DNA of 64,000 nucleotides from Anaerolineae bacterium (GCA_013178295.1 JABLWW010000004.1:1-64000); one strand, 5' to 3'. Numbered from the stretch's first letter, positions 1 through 10,189 are shown. Notes: generated by a model not told the origin, from the sequence alone. A program made the numbers and translations.

Positions 1-30
1 AAAGCCAAGAAGAGGAATATACTTGTACAT
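1..30 (-). CDS. First ten codons of a gene cut by the window edge
   Basis: An ATG at 30-28 is preceded by AAGGAGG at 42-36 with a five-base spacer. The ten visible residues, MYKYIPLLGF, follow the same pattern as the start of the 50-codon remnant at 21982 (MNKFLHLFQF). The product cannot be named from ten residues. Its leader and the second, truncated copy suggest a transposase or another gene carried by the element. Confidence 0.35.
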   Translation of the reverse strand, partial: MYKYIPLLGF

Positions 31-31
31 G

Positions 32-88
32 GGAGCCTCCTTGCCGATTTGTTATTCACAAAACGAAGTTTATCGGTTTTGAGGCTCC
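32..88 (-). promoter_or_regulatory. Hairpin that hides the ribosome-binding site
   Basis: Bases 32-39 and 81-88 are perfect 8-base complements, and 44-48 pairs with 72-76 inside them. On the minus-strand RNA the outer stem pairs most of the AAGGAGG Shine-Dalgarno of the downstream ATG. A second element with different bases but the same pairing lies at 21987-22035. Insertion sequences are known to use such structures to block translation from read-through transcripts. That role here is inferred. Confidence 0.5.
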
Positions 89-293
89 TTTCAATATCTC
101 TTGTCCGATCTCATGTCCGAAGTTCAGGTTTCTTCCCTTGATTTCCAAAAAACTGCCTTGTTTCCCAACAAAACACTTTTCGGTTTTCACCGGTCTGGGT
201 CTCAGACCTGCTGTGTTTCAGACAACGGGTGTGGATTATACCTGATATCACCTTGCTGTCAAGGGTTTTCGTAATAAATTTCCCGATTTGCTT

Positions 294-1175
294 CTAGCCC
301 TTTCCCGTGCCCCCTCCCCTCTTCCGCCACAAATCCAGCGAACCCACCAACGCACCGCCAATGATCAACACCATTGCCACAGCCGAAACCCAGTTGAGCA
401 CACGCCCCCCTACCACGACCAGAATAAGCGTTGAAATGAGCGGTGTGAGATACGAAAGTGAACCGATGATGCGTGGGTCGCCGCGCTTGAGAGCGGCATC
501 CCACGTAAAAAAAGCACTCCCCAGAGGCCCCACCCCAATCAAAACCAAAAACAGCCAGTCTCGTTGGGTAAGGGCCAAAAATGCCGCCAGCGATCGCTCC
601 TGTACCACAAAAACAGCCAGTGCCAACAGCCCCGAAATAAAACAAAAAGCCCCTACAGACCCGGTGGAAAACGGCGGCAGCCGCTTGGTCAACAGCGAAT
701 AGCTTGCCCAAACCAGAGCCGCAGCCGCAGCACACGCATATCCAAAAAATTGCTGAATATCCAAGCTCAACTTTCCCCCCGTAACAATCAGTGCTGCCCC
801 ACACAACCCACTTGCCGCCCCCAACAAATGGTGCAGGTGCAACCGATACCCTTTGAGGATAAGCGGAGAGAGAAGCACAATGAGTAATGGCCATAGATAA
901 TTGATTAGGTTCACCTCCACAGTCGGAGCGTGCCGAAAAGCGGTGAACAATAGAAAATGGTAGCCAAACAGACCGTATACCCCCACAGCAAGCGTACCCA
1001 GAGGCACCTTCCAGCTACGAACGCGAAAGATGCTCAACAACCCGCCGATACAAAGAGCAATCCCAGTCAGCAGCAACGGTGCAAGATGGCTCAAACTCGA
1101 ACCCAGATACGCCAGGAAGCTCCAGATACATACTGTTAGCAGGGCAAGGGCGACAGCTGTAATGGACATACGCAC
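294..1175 (-). CDS. EamA/DMT-superfamily transporter
   Basis: Membrane protein of 293 residues with about ten hydrophobic segments in two repeated halves, as in drug/metabolite (EamA, YddG-like) exporters. The first half carries NYLWPLLIVL and the second SLSYLTPLISTLIL, both typical family motifs. It probably exports amino acids or related small metabolites, but the substrate is unknown. GTG at 1175 and ATG at 1169 are both possible starts. The gene begins three bases after the YfcC gene stops, so it is probably the last gene of the dipeptidase-YfcC-EamA operon. Confidence 0.85.
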   Translation of the reverse strand: MRMSITAVALALLTVCIWSFLAYLGSSLSHLAPLLLTGIALCIGGLLSIFRVRSWKVPLGTLAVGVYGLFGYHFLLFTAFRHAPTVEVNLINYLWPLLIVLLSPLILKGYRLHLHHLLGAASGLCGAALIVTGGKLSLDIQQFFGYACAAAAALVWASYSLLTKRLPPFSTGSVGAFCFISGLLALAVFVVQERSLAAFLALTQRDWLFLVLIGVGPLGSAFFTWDAALKRGDPRIIGSLSYLTPLISTLILVVVGGRVLNWVSAVAMVLIIGGALVGSLDLWRKRGGGTGKG

Positions 1176-1178
1176 AGA

Positions 1179-2633
1179 TCAAAATGGGCCAAAACCCACC
1201 GCAAGCCCCACCCCAAGAAAGACAATCGATAATAACAACACCCACACCCACAGACGCAGCGACCAGCTAATCCACTTGGGATAACTAATCACCGTCAACC
1301 CCAGCACAATCAACAGCACCGGGTTGGTAGGATAAGCCGCATTGGCAAAACCATCTCCAAAGCAATATGCGGTTACCGTGAGCTGGCGGGTAATCCCCAC
1401 CAAATCAGCCAGAGGCAAAAGGATCGGCATTACCAGAAAGGCTTTCGCCGTAGCTGACCCGATAAAAAGCTCCAGTAACAGGGTCAACAGAAATGCCAAC
1501 ACAAGCGCCAGGAACGGGCTTGCATTGGCAATTGCTCCTGCTGCGTGATGAAGAATAGTATCCATAATCCCAGCTTGGGCAGCGATATGCTTAATGCTAG
1601 CTGCCATCAGGATCAGCGGAATACCCGGCGCAATTCCCAAAACACCCTGTCCGGCAGCTTTCAACAGCGCATTCCAATTGCCCCCTGCAATGTAGCCCGA
1701 AACAACACCAGCCACAAGGAACAGAAACCCCACCAGCAGCAAAGCATAATCCGAGATCGCCGGGACAAACGGACCGCCAAGCAAAACGATCAAAATAACC
1801 AGCAAAAAGACCAGGAAGACCACCATCGCCCGATCAGCGCGCAAATGTTGTGGCGGCATTTCATCCAATCGAAAGCCCTGATACTTTTGACGCGCTTGTC
1901 TGTCTTCCTGATACACTGGCGAGAGCTCGGGGTGCTTCTCGACCTTGCGCGCATAACGGACGAGAAAAAGCGAAAAAAGGGCATAAAAACACACAAAGAC
2001 AATCACCCGCAGCCATGCCCCCGAGAAAGCCGGCAGCCCGGCAATACGCTGAGCGACCCCAATGGTAAAAGGGTTGGTAATCGCCGCTGAAAAGCCAATG
2101 TTGACCGCCAGATAACTCATCCCCACACCCACCAGCGAATCCCAACCCAGCAAATAAGAAAGCCCCAAAATCACTGGCACCAAAGGCACAACCTCTTCAG
2201 AGATGCCAAAAAAGGCGCCCATCAGCATAAAGAATAAAACCACCACCATCAAGAGCGTATATTTGCGCCCCTCAAACTGCCTGACAATCCGCGCCAGCAC
2301 GAACTTAAGAATACCTGAGCCATCTAACATGGCAAATGCGCCGCCAATCATCAGCAGGAAGACCAGAATGGCAATAATCGTCAACCCGCTGGGGCTTGCC
2401 AACACCTCAAATGGCGCAGTAAACCAGCGCCAGAACGGATAGTCAGGGCGATCCATCAGACGAAACGAGTCGGGATCAATGACCTCACGCCCATCCTGCA
2501 TCACTCGCACATAGCTTCCTGCAGGAATCCAAAAGGACAACATACCTGTCAGAATCATCAGGATAAGCAAAAGAATCAAAGCTTGCAGAAAAGCCCTTAA
2601 GCCAATCTGGGCACCGGCTTTTTGCTGCTCCAT
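1179..2633 (-). CDS. YfcC-family (DcuC superfamily) membrane carrier
   Basis: About 484 residues with 11-13 hydrophobic segments. The N-terminal SFWIPAGSY, the central NPFTIGVAQ and the C-terminal GSATAKAFLVMP match the YfcC family, which is related to C4-dicarboxylate carriers and includes amino-acid/peptide-linked transporters. The ATG at 2633 is preferred because GGGAGG stands eight bases upstream. A GTG at 2657 would add eight residues and overlap the dipeptidase stop as GTGA. Cotranscription with a dipeptidase suggests uptake or exchange of peptide-derived amino acids, which is an inference. Confidence 0.85.
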   Translation of the reverse strand: MEQQKAGAQIGLRAFLQALILLLILMILTGMLSFWIPAGSYVRVMQDGREVIDPDSFRLMDRPDYPFWRWFTAPFEVLASPSGLTIIAILVFLLMIGGAFAMLDGSGILKFVLARIVRQFEGRKYTLLMVVVLFFMLMGAFFGISEEVVPLVPVILGLSYLLGWDSLVGVGMSYLAVNIGFSAAITNPFTIGVAQRIAGLPAFSGAWLRVIVFVCFYALFSLFLVRYARKVEKHPELSPVYQEDRQARQKYQGFRLDEMPPQHLRADRAMVVFLVFLLVILIVLLGGPFVPAISDYALLLVGFLFLVAGVVSGYIAGGNWNALLKAAGQGVLGIAPGIPLILMAASIKHIAAQAGIMDTILHHAAGAIANASPFLALVLAFLLTLLLELFIGSATAKAFLVMPILLPLADLVGITRQLTVTAYCFGDGFANAAYPTNPVLLIVLGLTVISYPKWISWSLRLWVWVLLLSIVFLGVGLAVGFGPF

Positions 2634-2653
2634 AAGCCATTCCTCCCGGCGTT

Positions 2654-3901
2654 TCACGCCTTTGGTAAAATCGCGCGGCAGATGCGCAAAAAATTACCCC
2701 CCATAATCTTATAAATATCCTCTTCCGAAAAACCCTGGCTCATCAGAGCATCGGTCAACTGCACAATTCCCGAAGCATCTATGGGGGTAACCACCGTGCC
2801 ATCAAAATCACTGCCAAATGCAACACAATCCACACCTGCCAGGTCAGCGGTGTAGCGCATCGCCTTGGCAGCCGCCTCCACGCTGGTTTCGCCAATAGCG
2901 GTATCAAATATAGCAATGCCAATCACACCCCCATACGCCGCAATACGCTTGATATGATCGTCTTTGAGATTACGTTGATTATCGCATGTGCCGCGCACGC
3001 CGGTGTGTGAGACCACCACAGGAACCTTATCGGTGATATCCAGGACATCATCTATCGTCTGCTCCGAAGCGTGCGCCAGGTCGAGGATCATATTTTTTGC
3101 CATCACCCGATGCACTACCTCTTCCCCAAACGGCGTCAAACCGCCTTTTTCCACCCCATGTGCCGAACCACAGGCTTCGTTGTCAAAGAAATGGCTCAAC
3201 CCAAACATGCGAAATCCTGCATCATAGAGCAGATCAAGGTTCGCCACCCGCCCTTCAAGCGCGTGCGCACCCTCCAGCGCAGGGAAACCGCCCACAATGA
3301 CAGGATTCTGTGCGCGGCGTTGTAGCAGTTCGTCAATATCCTGCTGGTTGCGAATTAACATAAATTGCCTGCCGCGCGCATTGGCGGCAAACCACTCCAG
3401 CTTTTCGGCTTGGTACAATGCACGCCGCAGCGGGCTTTTCCAGGTGCGGATTGGCCAACCCTGCACAATTGTCAACGGCACCAGCAAGTCACCGCTATCA
3501 GCCCGATTGCTTTCAAAGTTCTGCCCGGCTGGCACCCTGGTAACCACCCCAAAGACCTGCATGGCAACGTTCCCTTCCACCAAACGCGGTAGGTCAACAT
3601 GACCATACCCATGCCGCATAAGGATATTTCTGTTCCACAACAACGTATCGGCATGCAAATCCACAATGAATAACCTGCTGTGCAGCGCCGCTGCTTCCCC
3701 CCGCACAGAATAATACTTTTTCTTCCCGCGGGTTTTATTCATCGACCGCTCGACAATCTGTGAAAGCACTGCCGGGGTCAGGACAAAAATGATCAACCCT
3801 AACGCCACCAGCCACATAAACAGACGCTGATCAGGCACAGCGTACCCCGCAAAACACAGCACACATAAGGCGATAAGCGCGCTCAAATAGAATCTGCGCA
3901 T
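2654..3901 (-). CDS. Membrane-anchored dipeptidase, peptidase family M19
   Basis: Protein of 415 residues. Two hydrophobic segments (about 5-22 and 28-47) anchor it, followed by an M19 renal-dipeptidase domain. Metal and active-site motifs are visible: HAD (H83, D85), EGAHALEG, LSHFFDNEACGS, DLAHAS, SHTG and GSDFDG. Family members hydrolyse dipeptides at a binuclear zinc site. The anchor suggests it acts at the cell surface. It is first in an operon with the YfcC carrier and EamA exporter, which fits release and transport of amino acids. The N-terminal anchor makes it longer than soluble members. Confidence 0.92.
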   Translation of the reverse strand: MRRFYLSALIALCVLCFAGYAVPDQRLFMWLVALGLIIFVLTPAVLSQIVERSMNKTRGKKKYYSVRGEAAALHSRLFIVDLHADTLLWNRNILMRHGYGHVDLPRLVEGNVAMQVFGVVTRVPAGQNFESNRADSGDLLVPLTIVQGWPIRTWKSPLRRALYQAEKLEWFAANARGRQFMLIRNQQDIDELLQRRAQNPVIVGGFPALEGAHALEGRVANLDLLYDAGFRMFGLSHFFDNEACGSAHGVEKGGLTPFGEEVVHRVMAKNMILDLAHASEQTIDDVLDITDKVPVVVSHTGVRGTCDNQRNLKDDHIKRIAAYGGVIGIAIFDTAIGETSVEAAAKAMRYTADLAGVDCVAFGSDFDGTVVTPIDASGIVQLTDALMSQGFSEEDIYKIMGGNFLRICRAILPKA

Positions 3902-4032
3902 CTGACCCTCTCAAAAGAATTTTTTTGTTAAGTATCGTCCAATCAACAAACCGGGTTCTTGCAGCCCGAGATGATTTCCGCCCAATGTCTGTTATGTGCT
4001 TTCATGAATTGCTGTGATTGTGTGTGATGCTC

Positions 4033-4869
4033 CTACTCCTCGTCTATAGGCGGCATAGGCGTATAACCAATGTCAGAGGGATGACAATCCTGCTGTTTAG
4101 GACACGCCATTGTAACCGGGTTGGGCCATGTGCCATTCCAACAAGGCTCCGGTCTCCATCCCCGATCATAATGCACCAGGCTTGACCATATTGTCGGCTG
4201 AGCAGAGGAGCTGACCGTAAAATGATACAGTGCCTCCCACAAGGGCGGCTGTACAAGCATGGCATGTGACAGGATGACATAGCCGACATTGCCGTTTTCA
4301 GGAGACGGAGCAAACTGCTGGGTAAGCCAGGGTGGACTGTTGCTGGTATCCTTCACCTGCAATTGCGCACCGGCAGGCACAGGTTGATTAAAGTTATAAG
4401 CAAACTGGCAAATTAGGAATTTACCGGCATATTCAACCCTACCGTTCACCATTTTTGCCCAAACGGCATTCGCCGGAGGTGCGGAAACATATTGCTGCAC
4501 AGCCGGAATGCCGCTACCGGTATCCGGAGTACACCAAAAGGTAACATCCCCCATTGAGGCTGCTGGTGCGGCTGGCGGTGTCCCTACCATAGGCATCTCT
4601 GGCAATGCAGCAGTCGGCAACCCGGTTGTCGAGGGGTCTTCTTGCACAATGGGCACCGGTAAAGTCGGCGTTTGCGGTTGCGGCGTGGCGGTGATAATCT
4701 TCTCTACAATTTCAGCAACCACAACCGTTTGCTCAACAAGCCGCGTCACCTCAACCTGGATAATCACCGGCGTCTGCGTCGGTTCAGCCGCTGCGGCTAT
4801 TCCACAGGCAGACAGAAGCATACTTAGCAACAATACAGCAAACACAATAAGTTTCAATTTTCTGATCAT
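4033..4869 (-). CDS. Putative lipoprotein of unknown function
   Basis: A 278-residue secreted protein. The ATG at 4869 gives a signal peptide ending in the lipobox LLSAC (C22). The longer frame from a TTG at 4968 would bury the signal and is rejected. A hydrophilic stretch rich in Val, Glu, Thr and Pro follows (VTRLVEQTVVVAEIVEKI), a stalk type common in Anaerolineae lipoproteins, then a Cys/Trp/Pro-rich globular region from about residue 100. I do not recognise the domain. It stands alone, 120 bases from the dipeptidase start and 114 from the glyQS stop. Confidence 0.7.
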   Translation of the reverse strand: MIRKLKLIVFAVLLLSMLLSACGIAAAAEPTQTPVIIQVEVTRLVEQTVVVAEIVEKIITATPQPQTPTLPVPIVQEDPSTTGLPTAALPEMPMVGTPPAAPAASMGDVTFWCTPDTGSGIPAVQQYVSAPPANAVWAKMVNGRVEYAGKFLICQFAYNFNQPVPAGAQLQVKDTSNSPPWLTQQFAPSPENGNVGYVILSHAMLVQPPLWEALYHFTVSSSAQPTIWSSLVHYDRGWRPEPCWNGTWPNPVTMACPKQQDCHPSDIGYTPMPPIDEE

Positions 4870-4983
4870 ATCACTCAACAAATCACATCCGAAGGAAATA
4901 TTGTTTGAGAAGTTTACTACTGTTACAGGGATAACACAAGGTGCGCACCCAACGCGCTGTCTTGCCAAAGACTTATGGCTTCT

Positions 4984-7900
4984 CTAGAACCCTTCCAGCT
5001 TGGAGAAATCTGCCACGCCCTGTGCAAGATCAGCGATACGCTGCAGCATACCCAGACGATTGGAGCGCAGTGCGGAATCTTCCGCCATCACCAGAACGGC
5101 ATCGAAGAAACGATTGATCACTGGAATGAGAGGCAAAAACACCGCAAAAAAGTCCTCCACACAACCGGGCTGCCGAGCCTGCTTTTCCGCATTGCAAAGC
5201 GCCTCAAAAAGCTTCTGCTCTTCTGCTTCTATCAACTTCTCTGGGCGAATCTCAAAATGTTCCTGAAAGTCTCGCGTAATACGCACACAACGAGCATAAG
5301 CCGGTAAGATGGAATTCCAGTCCTCCCGCAACACCCAAGCCGCAAGCGAGCGAACAGCACGCGCCGCACCAGCCGGATTGTGTGCCTGGGCAGCCAACAC
5401 CGCTTCAACCACATCATAGCGAAACCCCTGCTCAAGCAACAGGCTTTGCAAACGCCCAGCAATAAAATCAAAACACTCTGACAGCGCCTGAGGTGTGGCT
5501 TCCAGCGGCAGCATCTCGGCTGCCAGATGCAGGGCGCGACGCAGATCAAAGGGTATATCTCTGTCAATCAAAACCTGCACCACCCCAAAAGCTGCCCGCC
5601 GCAAAGCAAAGGGGTCGCGGGCGCCGCTGGGCGCAAGCCCGGCGGCGAACAGCCCCGCCAGCGAGTCGAGCCGGTCTGCCAGCCCCACATAGACCCCAGC
5701 CAGTGAAGCGGGGAGACGATCCCCGGCAAAGCGCGGCAGGTAATGTTCATAAATTGCATCGGCGACAGTCACCTCCTCTCCCGAATGCAATGCGTAATAA
5801 CGCCCCATTTCCCCCTGCAATGAGGTCATTTCGACCACCATGTGGCTGACCAGGTCAGCTTTGCACAGGTGGGCTGCCCGCAACGCAGCCTTCCGCTCCT
5901 CGCCAGCAAGACCATACACATCCGCCAGCTTTTCGACCAGCTGCTCAATCCGCTGTGTCTTATCCAGCATGGTGCCCAGCTTAACCTGAAACGTCAACGT
6001 GCCCAAACGCGGCAGAAGTTCTTCAAGCCTGTGTTTTAAGTCCTCAGCAATGAAAAAGGCAGCATCGGAAAAACGCGCCTCAATAACTTGCTGGTTGCCG
6101 TCCACCACCACATCCAGATGCTGGTCGCCGCCATTGCGCACAGCAATAAAATGGGGCAGAAGGTTGCCCTCTTCATCATATACCGGGAAATAACGCTGAT
6201 GTTTTTTCATCACGGAAACCAGCACCACCGGCGGCAGTTTTAGATGAGACGAATCAAAATTGCCCAACAATGCCGTCGGTGCTTCAACCAGCTGGTTAAT
6301 CTCGTCTAACAAATCCTCATCCAGCCTGGCTGCGGCGCCAACGCTCTGCAGCAGCTCTCTGACCTGCCGTTCTATGGTGTTGCGGCGTTCTCGCGGGTGC
6401 AGCAAAATTCCCTGTGTGCCAATCGCCTCAAAATATGCTGCAGGAGATGTCACACAGAGCTCTTGTGGGGTATTGAAACGAAGACCGCGCGTCAGGTTGC
6501 CAGATTGTAACCCAGCATACTCAAAGGGAATCACTGTCCCGCCAAAAAGCGCCAGCAACCAACGTATTGGACGCGAAAACGCCACGTTGCTTGCATTCCA
6601 GCGCATAGACTTGTCAAACTTCAAGCTGGCAATCAAAGCTGGGAGCGCCTCTGCCAGCACCTCCACAGCGGGTTTGCCGGGTTCATTGACCACCGCTGCC
6701 AAATACTCACCGCCATCCATCTCGCGGCGTTCCAACGCCTGCACATCCACCCCCCTGCTACGGGCAAAGCCAAGCGCCGCCTGGGTCGGCTGCCCCAAGG
6801 CATCAAAGGCACGGCTGACTGGCGGACCCTTGACAACTATTGTGCGGTCTGCCTGCTGTGCGGCAAGGTCTTTGACATACACCACAAGACGGCGCGGCGT
6901 CCCCAAGATATGCACCTCGCCGTACGTCAAATGCAGATTATCCAGCAACTGGGGTACTTTTTCTTCCAACTGGCGCAAAGCGCTTTGCAAATCCGCCGCT
7001 GGGAGCTCTTCGCTGCCGATCTCCAGCAAAAAATCTTGTGGGGCTGTCGATAGGGCAGTGTCCATCGCTGACACGCGTGAAACAGCAGCTCTTTGGGTTT
7101 CTGACGCTTCTTTTGTCAACCAGGGAAATCCCATCTGCTGGCGCTGAGCCAGGTATGCCTCAGCAGTGCGCCGTGATAAGTCGCGCATACGCGCAAACAG
7201 CGCCTGCCGCTCCGTTACACCAACTGCGCCGCGCGTATCGAGGATATTAAAGGTGTGCGAGCACTTGAGCACGTAATCATGTGCTGGGAGAACAAGCCCC
7301 TGTGCCAGCGCGTTTTCAGCCTCCTGCTCAAAGAGGTGATACATCTGCCGCACGCGGTCAACATCAGCAATCTCAAAATAATATTTGCTGTGCTCCTGCT
7401 CTGCCGTAAGATTAACATCCCCATAGGTGCGCCCAGCACCCCAGCGAATATCCCGAAAATTGCGCACCCGCTGCAACGGCATGGCAATGCGTTCCAGACC
7501 ATAGGTGATTTCAACCGACACCGGGTCTAAAACCACACCGCCAGCCTGCTGAAAATAGGTGAACTGGGTAATTTCCTGCCCATCCAGCCACACTTCCCAA
7601 CCCAGCCCCCATGCGCCCAGCGCAGGCGATTCCCAGTTATCCTCGACAAAACGAATATCATGCTGGCGCGGGTCAATCCCCAGCGCCAGCAGCGATTCCA
7701 AATACAGTTCCTGCGGGTTTCCAGGATCGGGCTTCAGGATCACCTGGAACTGATAATGTTGTTGCAGGCGGTTGGGGTTCTCTCCATATCTGCCATCGTC
7801 TGGGCGAATGGAAGGCTCCACATACCCCACATTCCAGGGCTCTGGGCCAAGAACGCGCAAAAAGGTAGCGGGGTTCATCGTCCCGGCACCCACTTGTGTA

Positions 7901-7989
7901 TAATACGGTTGCCATATCAGACAACCATGTCTTGCCCAAAAATCCTGAAGGGTAAGAATTATTGTTTGAAAATCGTAAGGGGCGCGCAT
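4984..7989 (-). CDS. glyQS: Glycine--tRNA ligase, fused alpha and beta subunits
   Basis: A 1001-residue protein joining both subunits of the bacterial heterotetrameric glycyl-tRNA synthetase, which charges tRNA(Gly). Residues 1 to about 300 are the catalytic alpha subunit ([36 protein letters not shown]). A linker leads into the beta subunit from about residue 318 ([12 protein letters not shown]), with its HD-like [12 protein letters not shown] segment and a C-terminal anticodon-binding region. In most bacteria these are two genes; single-chain forms are known, for example in Chlamydia. ATG at 7989. A promoter-like element lies at 8029-8056, and I found no T-box leader. Confidence 0.96.
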   Translation of the reverse strand: MRAPYDFQTIILTLQDFWARHGCLIWQPYYTQVGAGTMNPATFLRVLGPEPWNVGYVEPSIRPDDGRYGENPNRLQQHYQFQVILKPDPGNPQELYLESLLALGIDPRQHDIRFVEDNWESPALGAWGLGWEVWLDGQEITQFTYFQQAGGVVLDPVSVEITYGLERIAMPLQRVRNFRDIRWGAGRTYGDVNLTAEQEHSKYYFEIADVDRVRQMYHLFEQEAENALAQGLVLPAHDYVLKCSHTFNILDTRGAVGVTERQALFARMRDLSRRTAEAYLAQRQQMGFPWLTKEASETQRAAVSRVSAMDTALSTAPQDFLLEIGSEELPAADLQSALRQLEEKVPQLLDNLHLTYGEVHILGTPRRLVVYVKDLAAQQADRTIVVKGPPVSRAFDALGQPTQAALGFARSRGVDVQALERREMDGGEYLAAVVNEPGKPAVEVLAEALPALIASLKFDKSMRWNASNVAFSRPIRWLLALFGGTVIPFEYAGLQSGNLTRGLRFNTPQELCVTSPAAYFEAIGTQGILLHPRERRNTIERQVRELLQSVGAAARLDEDLLDEINQLVEAPTALLGNFDSSHLKLPPVVLVSVMKKHQRYFPVYDEEGNLLPHFIAVRNGGDQHLDVVVDGNQQVIEARFSDAAFFIAEDLKHRLEELLPRLGTLTFQVKLGTMLDKTQRIEQLVEKLADVYGLAGEERKAALRAAHLCKADLVSHMVVEMTSLQGEMGRYYALHSGEEVTVADAIYEHYLPRFAGDRLPASLAGVYVGLADRLDSLAGLFAAGLAPSGARDPFALRRAAFGVVQVLIDRDIPFDLRRALHLAAEMLPLEATPQALSECFDFIAGRLQSLLLEQGFRYDVVEAVLAAQAHNPAGAARAVRSLAAWVLREDWNSILPAYARCVRITRDFQEHFEIRPEKLIEAEEQKLFEALCNAEKQARQPGCVEDFFAVFLPLIPVINRFFDAVLVMAEDSALRSNRLGMLQRIADLAQGVADFSKLEGF

Positions 7990-8028
7990 CAGGTCTCCAT
8001 TGCTATAATCAGACTTTTATAGAGAGGA

Positions 8029-8056
8029 ATTATACCAGTGTGGTGCACGACGCCAA
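8029..8056 (-). promoter_or_regulatory. Putative promoter of glyQS
   Basis: On the minus strand TTGGCG (8056-8051) is followed after 16 bases by TATAAT (8034-8029), some 40 bases before the glyQS ATG. The -10 box is perfect and the -35 box matches four of six positions. Confidence 0.5.
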
Positions 8057-8107
8057 AGCTGTTGTTAAAGTTTCGGAAAATCTCAACGAGTAGGATATAA
8101 TTACGCA

Positions 8108-8129
8108 AGTCAATTGTAAAAAATTGACT
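8108..8129. repeat. Perfect 8-base inverted repeat between divergent genes
   Basis: AGTCAATT and AATTGACT are separated by six bases in the 292-base region between divergently transcribed glyQS and the first lipid kinase gene. The arms contain TTGACT boxes on both strands. It could be an operator, but there is no poly-T tract to make it a terminator. Confidence 0.35.
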
Positions 8130-8281
8130 CCGCAATTCCCTGGGACAGCGCATCACCCGCAACACACACCAATACGATCTCATCTAGCATAAGGTAACAA
8201 GAGAGCGCAACGCGCCTGCAACCACAACCTTTTACAAGAACAAGGGTTTAATCATCATAGGCACTTAACAAAGGGTATCAC

Positions 8282-9214
8282 ATGGCAAAATATAAAATTA
8301 TCGTCAACCCTACCGCTGGGAAGGGTGCGGCTGGGCGTTTGATTCCCCAGATCAACGAAAAATTAAAAAATTACGGGCTGGGTTACGATCTGGTTTGCAC
8401 CGAACACCCCTGGCACGCCGCAGACCTTGCACAGCAGGCTATTGTTGCCGGATATGAGACCATCGTTGCTGTAGGCGGCGACGGCACCGCCAACGAGGTA
8501 CTGAACGGAATCATGATTGCCAAGTCGGCAGGGTTGGGCAGTGCCAGTATGGGGATACTCCCAGTCGGACGCGGAAACGACCTGGCGTATGGTATGGGTA
8601 TTCCTGTGAACCTGGACGCCAGTCTTGCTACCCTGGCAGAGGGGAACAAATGCTGGATGGATATTGGGTGCATCAGCGGAGGGCTATATCCGCAGGGACG
8701 GTACTTTGGCAACGGTGTCGGTATAGGGTTTGACACCATCGTGGGGTTCATCGCCGCAGAACTGAAATTGACCGGTTTTGCCGCCTACCTTGTAGCCGCT
8801 TTGAAAACCATGATCCTGTATTACAATTCTCCGCTGCTTGAAATCCAATATGATCATCAAAGCCTAACGCAAAAGTGCATCATGGTATCGCTGATGAACG
8901 GGAAAAGAATGGGCGGCGGTTTTATGATGGCGCCACAAAGCAAACCCAATGACGGCTTTTTGGATTTGTGTATTGCTTCCCACATCAACCAGTTTCAGGT
9001 GCTGATGCTCATTCCCCGCTTTATCAAAGGCACGCAGAAAGGGCATCCGGCAATCAGTTTCAAACAGGCAGCCCATATTAATATTCAAGCCATCGAAGGC
9101 TCCTTGCCAGTTCACGCAGATGGAGAAACCATTTGCACACACGGCAAAGAGGTAACCCTTAAGCTGCTGCCTCGTCAAATCGAGTTTGTTACCGCATATC
9201 AGGAATCGCAATAA
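8282..9214 (+). CDS. Diacylglycerol/lipid kinase family protein (copy 1)
   Basis: A 310-residue cytosolic ATP-dependent lipid kinase of the DagK/YegS/BmrU type. The N-terminal VNPTAGKG, the nucleotide loop VGGDGTANEV (around residues 63-72) and GRGNDLAYG are visible. Such enzymes phosphorylate diacylglycerol or related lipids. AAAGGG lies just upstream of the ATG. It is followed by a clear paralogue and a PlsC-like acyltransferase, so the three probably form a small phospholipid operon. The GRGND motif replaces the more usual GTGND that the second copy keeps. The lipid substrate is unknown. Confidence 0.88.
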   Translation: MAKYKIIVNPTAGKGAAGRLIPQINEKLKNYGLGYDLVCTEHPWHAADLAQQAIVAGYETIVAVGGDGTANEVLNGIMIAKSAGLGSASMGILPVGRGNDLAYGMGIPVNLDASLATLAEGNKCWMDIGCISGGLYPQGRYFGNGVGIGFDTIVGFIAAELKLTGFAAYLVAALKTMILYYNSPLLEIQYDHQSLTQKCIMVSLMNGKRMGGGFMMAPQSKPNDGFLDLCIASHINQFQVLMLIPRFIKGTQKGHPAISFKQAAHINIQAIEGSLPVHADGETICTHGKEVTLKLLPRQIEFVTAYQESQ

Positions 9215-9259
9215 CCTTTTCTTCTATACATCAAAATCTCCTTGAAGAGGATAGATCGT

Positions 9260-10189
9260 ATGGCACGTTACAAAGTCATTGTCAATCCCACCGCAGGCAA
9301 AGGAGTTGCTGGTGCTTCAATCCCTATATTAGAACAAAAACTAAACGAAAGCGGAATGGCTTATGAACTGGTCAAAACAGAACGCCCCTGGCATGCTGCA
9401 GAACTTGCGCGCCAGGCAATCCGCTCCGGTTTTGAAGTGGCTGTAGCCGTCGGCGGCGATGGAACGGTCAATGAAATCATCAACGGAATCGTTGCTGCGC
9501 AGGAAGCAGGAGAGGGAAACATCAGTCTGGGCATCATCCCGATTGGTACCGGAAACGACTTTGCCTATGGTGTAGGGATACTGCCCGGGCTAAACAGTAA
9601 TATCGCCACATTGACCAATCTGCAAAAGCGCTGGGTGGATATTGGCTGGTTCAGTGGAAATCAGTCTATCAATCGCTTCTTTGGCAATGGTATCGGTGTA
9701 GGATTTGATGCAATGGTCAACATTGTCGCTTCACGGATGAAACGTTTGAGAGGGTTTCTCTCTTACATTGTGGCAGTGCTGCGTACCATTCTTCTAGATT
9801 ACCGCTCTCCAAAAACGGAAATTATATACGACGATCAAATGCTGGCACAGAGATGCGTGATGATCTCCATCATGAATGGACGCCGTATGGGGGGCGGTTT
9901 TCACATGACCCCCACCAGCTTGCCAGACGACGGACTTCTGGACACCTGCATTGCCGGTTATGTTGACCGGCTTAGCATCCTGGCGCTTTTACCCCGCTTC
10001 ATCAAGGGAAATCAGAAAGGGCATCCCGCAATTCAATTCCAGCAGGCACATGCAGTCCATGTGCGAATACTGGAAGGAACATTACCAGTGCATCTTGATG
10101 GCGAAGCGATGGGTACCGACTTCAAAGAAGTAGAAGTAAAAATTTTGCCGAGGAAACTTGAAGTTATCACTTCCCCCCATCCCGCCTGA
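9260..10189 (+). CDS. Diacylglycerol/lipid kinase family protein (copy 2)
   Basis: A 309-residue paralogue of the preceding gene, similar along its whole length. Motifs are VNPTAGKG, VGGDGTVNEI, GTGNDFAYG, GRRMGGGFHM and a C-terminal HLDGE. The ATG at 9260 is chosen over a TTG at 9242 because GAGGA stands eight bases upstream and the protein then begins MARYK, like MAKYK in copy 1. The two copies probably arose by tandem duplication and may differ in substrate or partner. The 3' end overlaps the acyltransferase gene by 32 bases. Confidence 0.88.
   Translation: MARYKVIVNPTAGKGVAGASIPILEQKLNESGMAYELVKTERPWHAAELARQAIRSGFEVAVAVGGDGTVNEIINGIVAAQEAGEGNISLGIIPIGTGNDFAYGVGILPGLNSNIATLTNLQKRWVDIGWFSGNQSINRFFGNGIGVGFDAMVNIVASRMKRLRGFLSYIVAVLRTILLDYRSPKTEIIYDDQMLAQRCVMISIMNGRRMGGGFHMTPTSLPDDGLLDTCIAGYVDRLSILALLPRFIKGNQKGHPAIQFQQAHAVHVRILEGTLPVHLDGEAMGTDFKEVEVKILPRKLEVITSPHPA

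Larger units (their letters stand above)
1..127 (-). mobile_element. End of an IS-like element, running off the left edge
   Basis: This stretch resembles 21980-22068 in order of parts: start codon, Shine-Dalgarno, two-part hairpin, then a 26-base box (102-127) matching 22043-22068 at 23 of 26 positions. Similarity stops after that box in both copies, which fits an element end. On the minus strand a reading frame begins at 30 and leaves the window. I infer an insertion sequence, but no transposase body or partner inverted repeat is visible. From 128 to 293 I see no gene. Confidence 0.4.

Noticed and set aside
6260-7147. Long plus-strand open frame of 295 codons opposite glyQS
   Set aside because: It lies entirely antisense to conserved synthetase sequence, is rich in Ser and Arg, and has no recognisable domain or Shine-Dalgarno.
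8004-8009. Plus-strand TATAAT near the glyQS start
   Set aside because: No -35 box at a proper distance, and it lies 270 bases from the plus-strand gene.
7990-8281. T-box or other riboswitch in front of glyQS
   Set aside because: I found no T-box sequence or specifier-like structure, only a promoter and a short inverted repeat.
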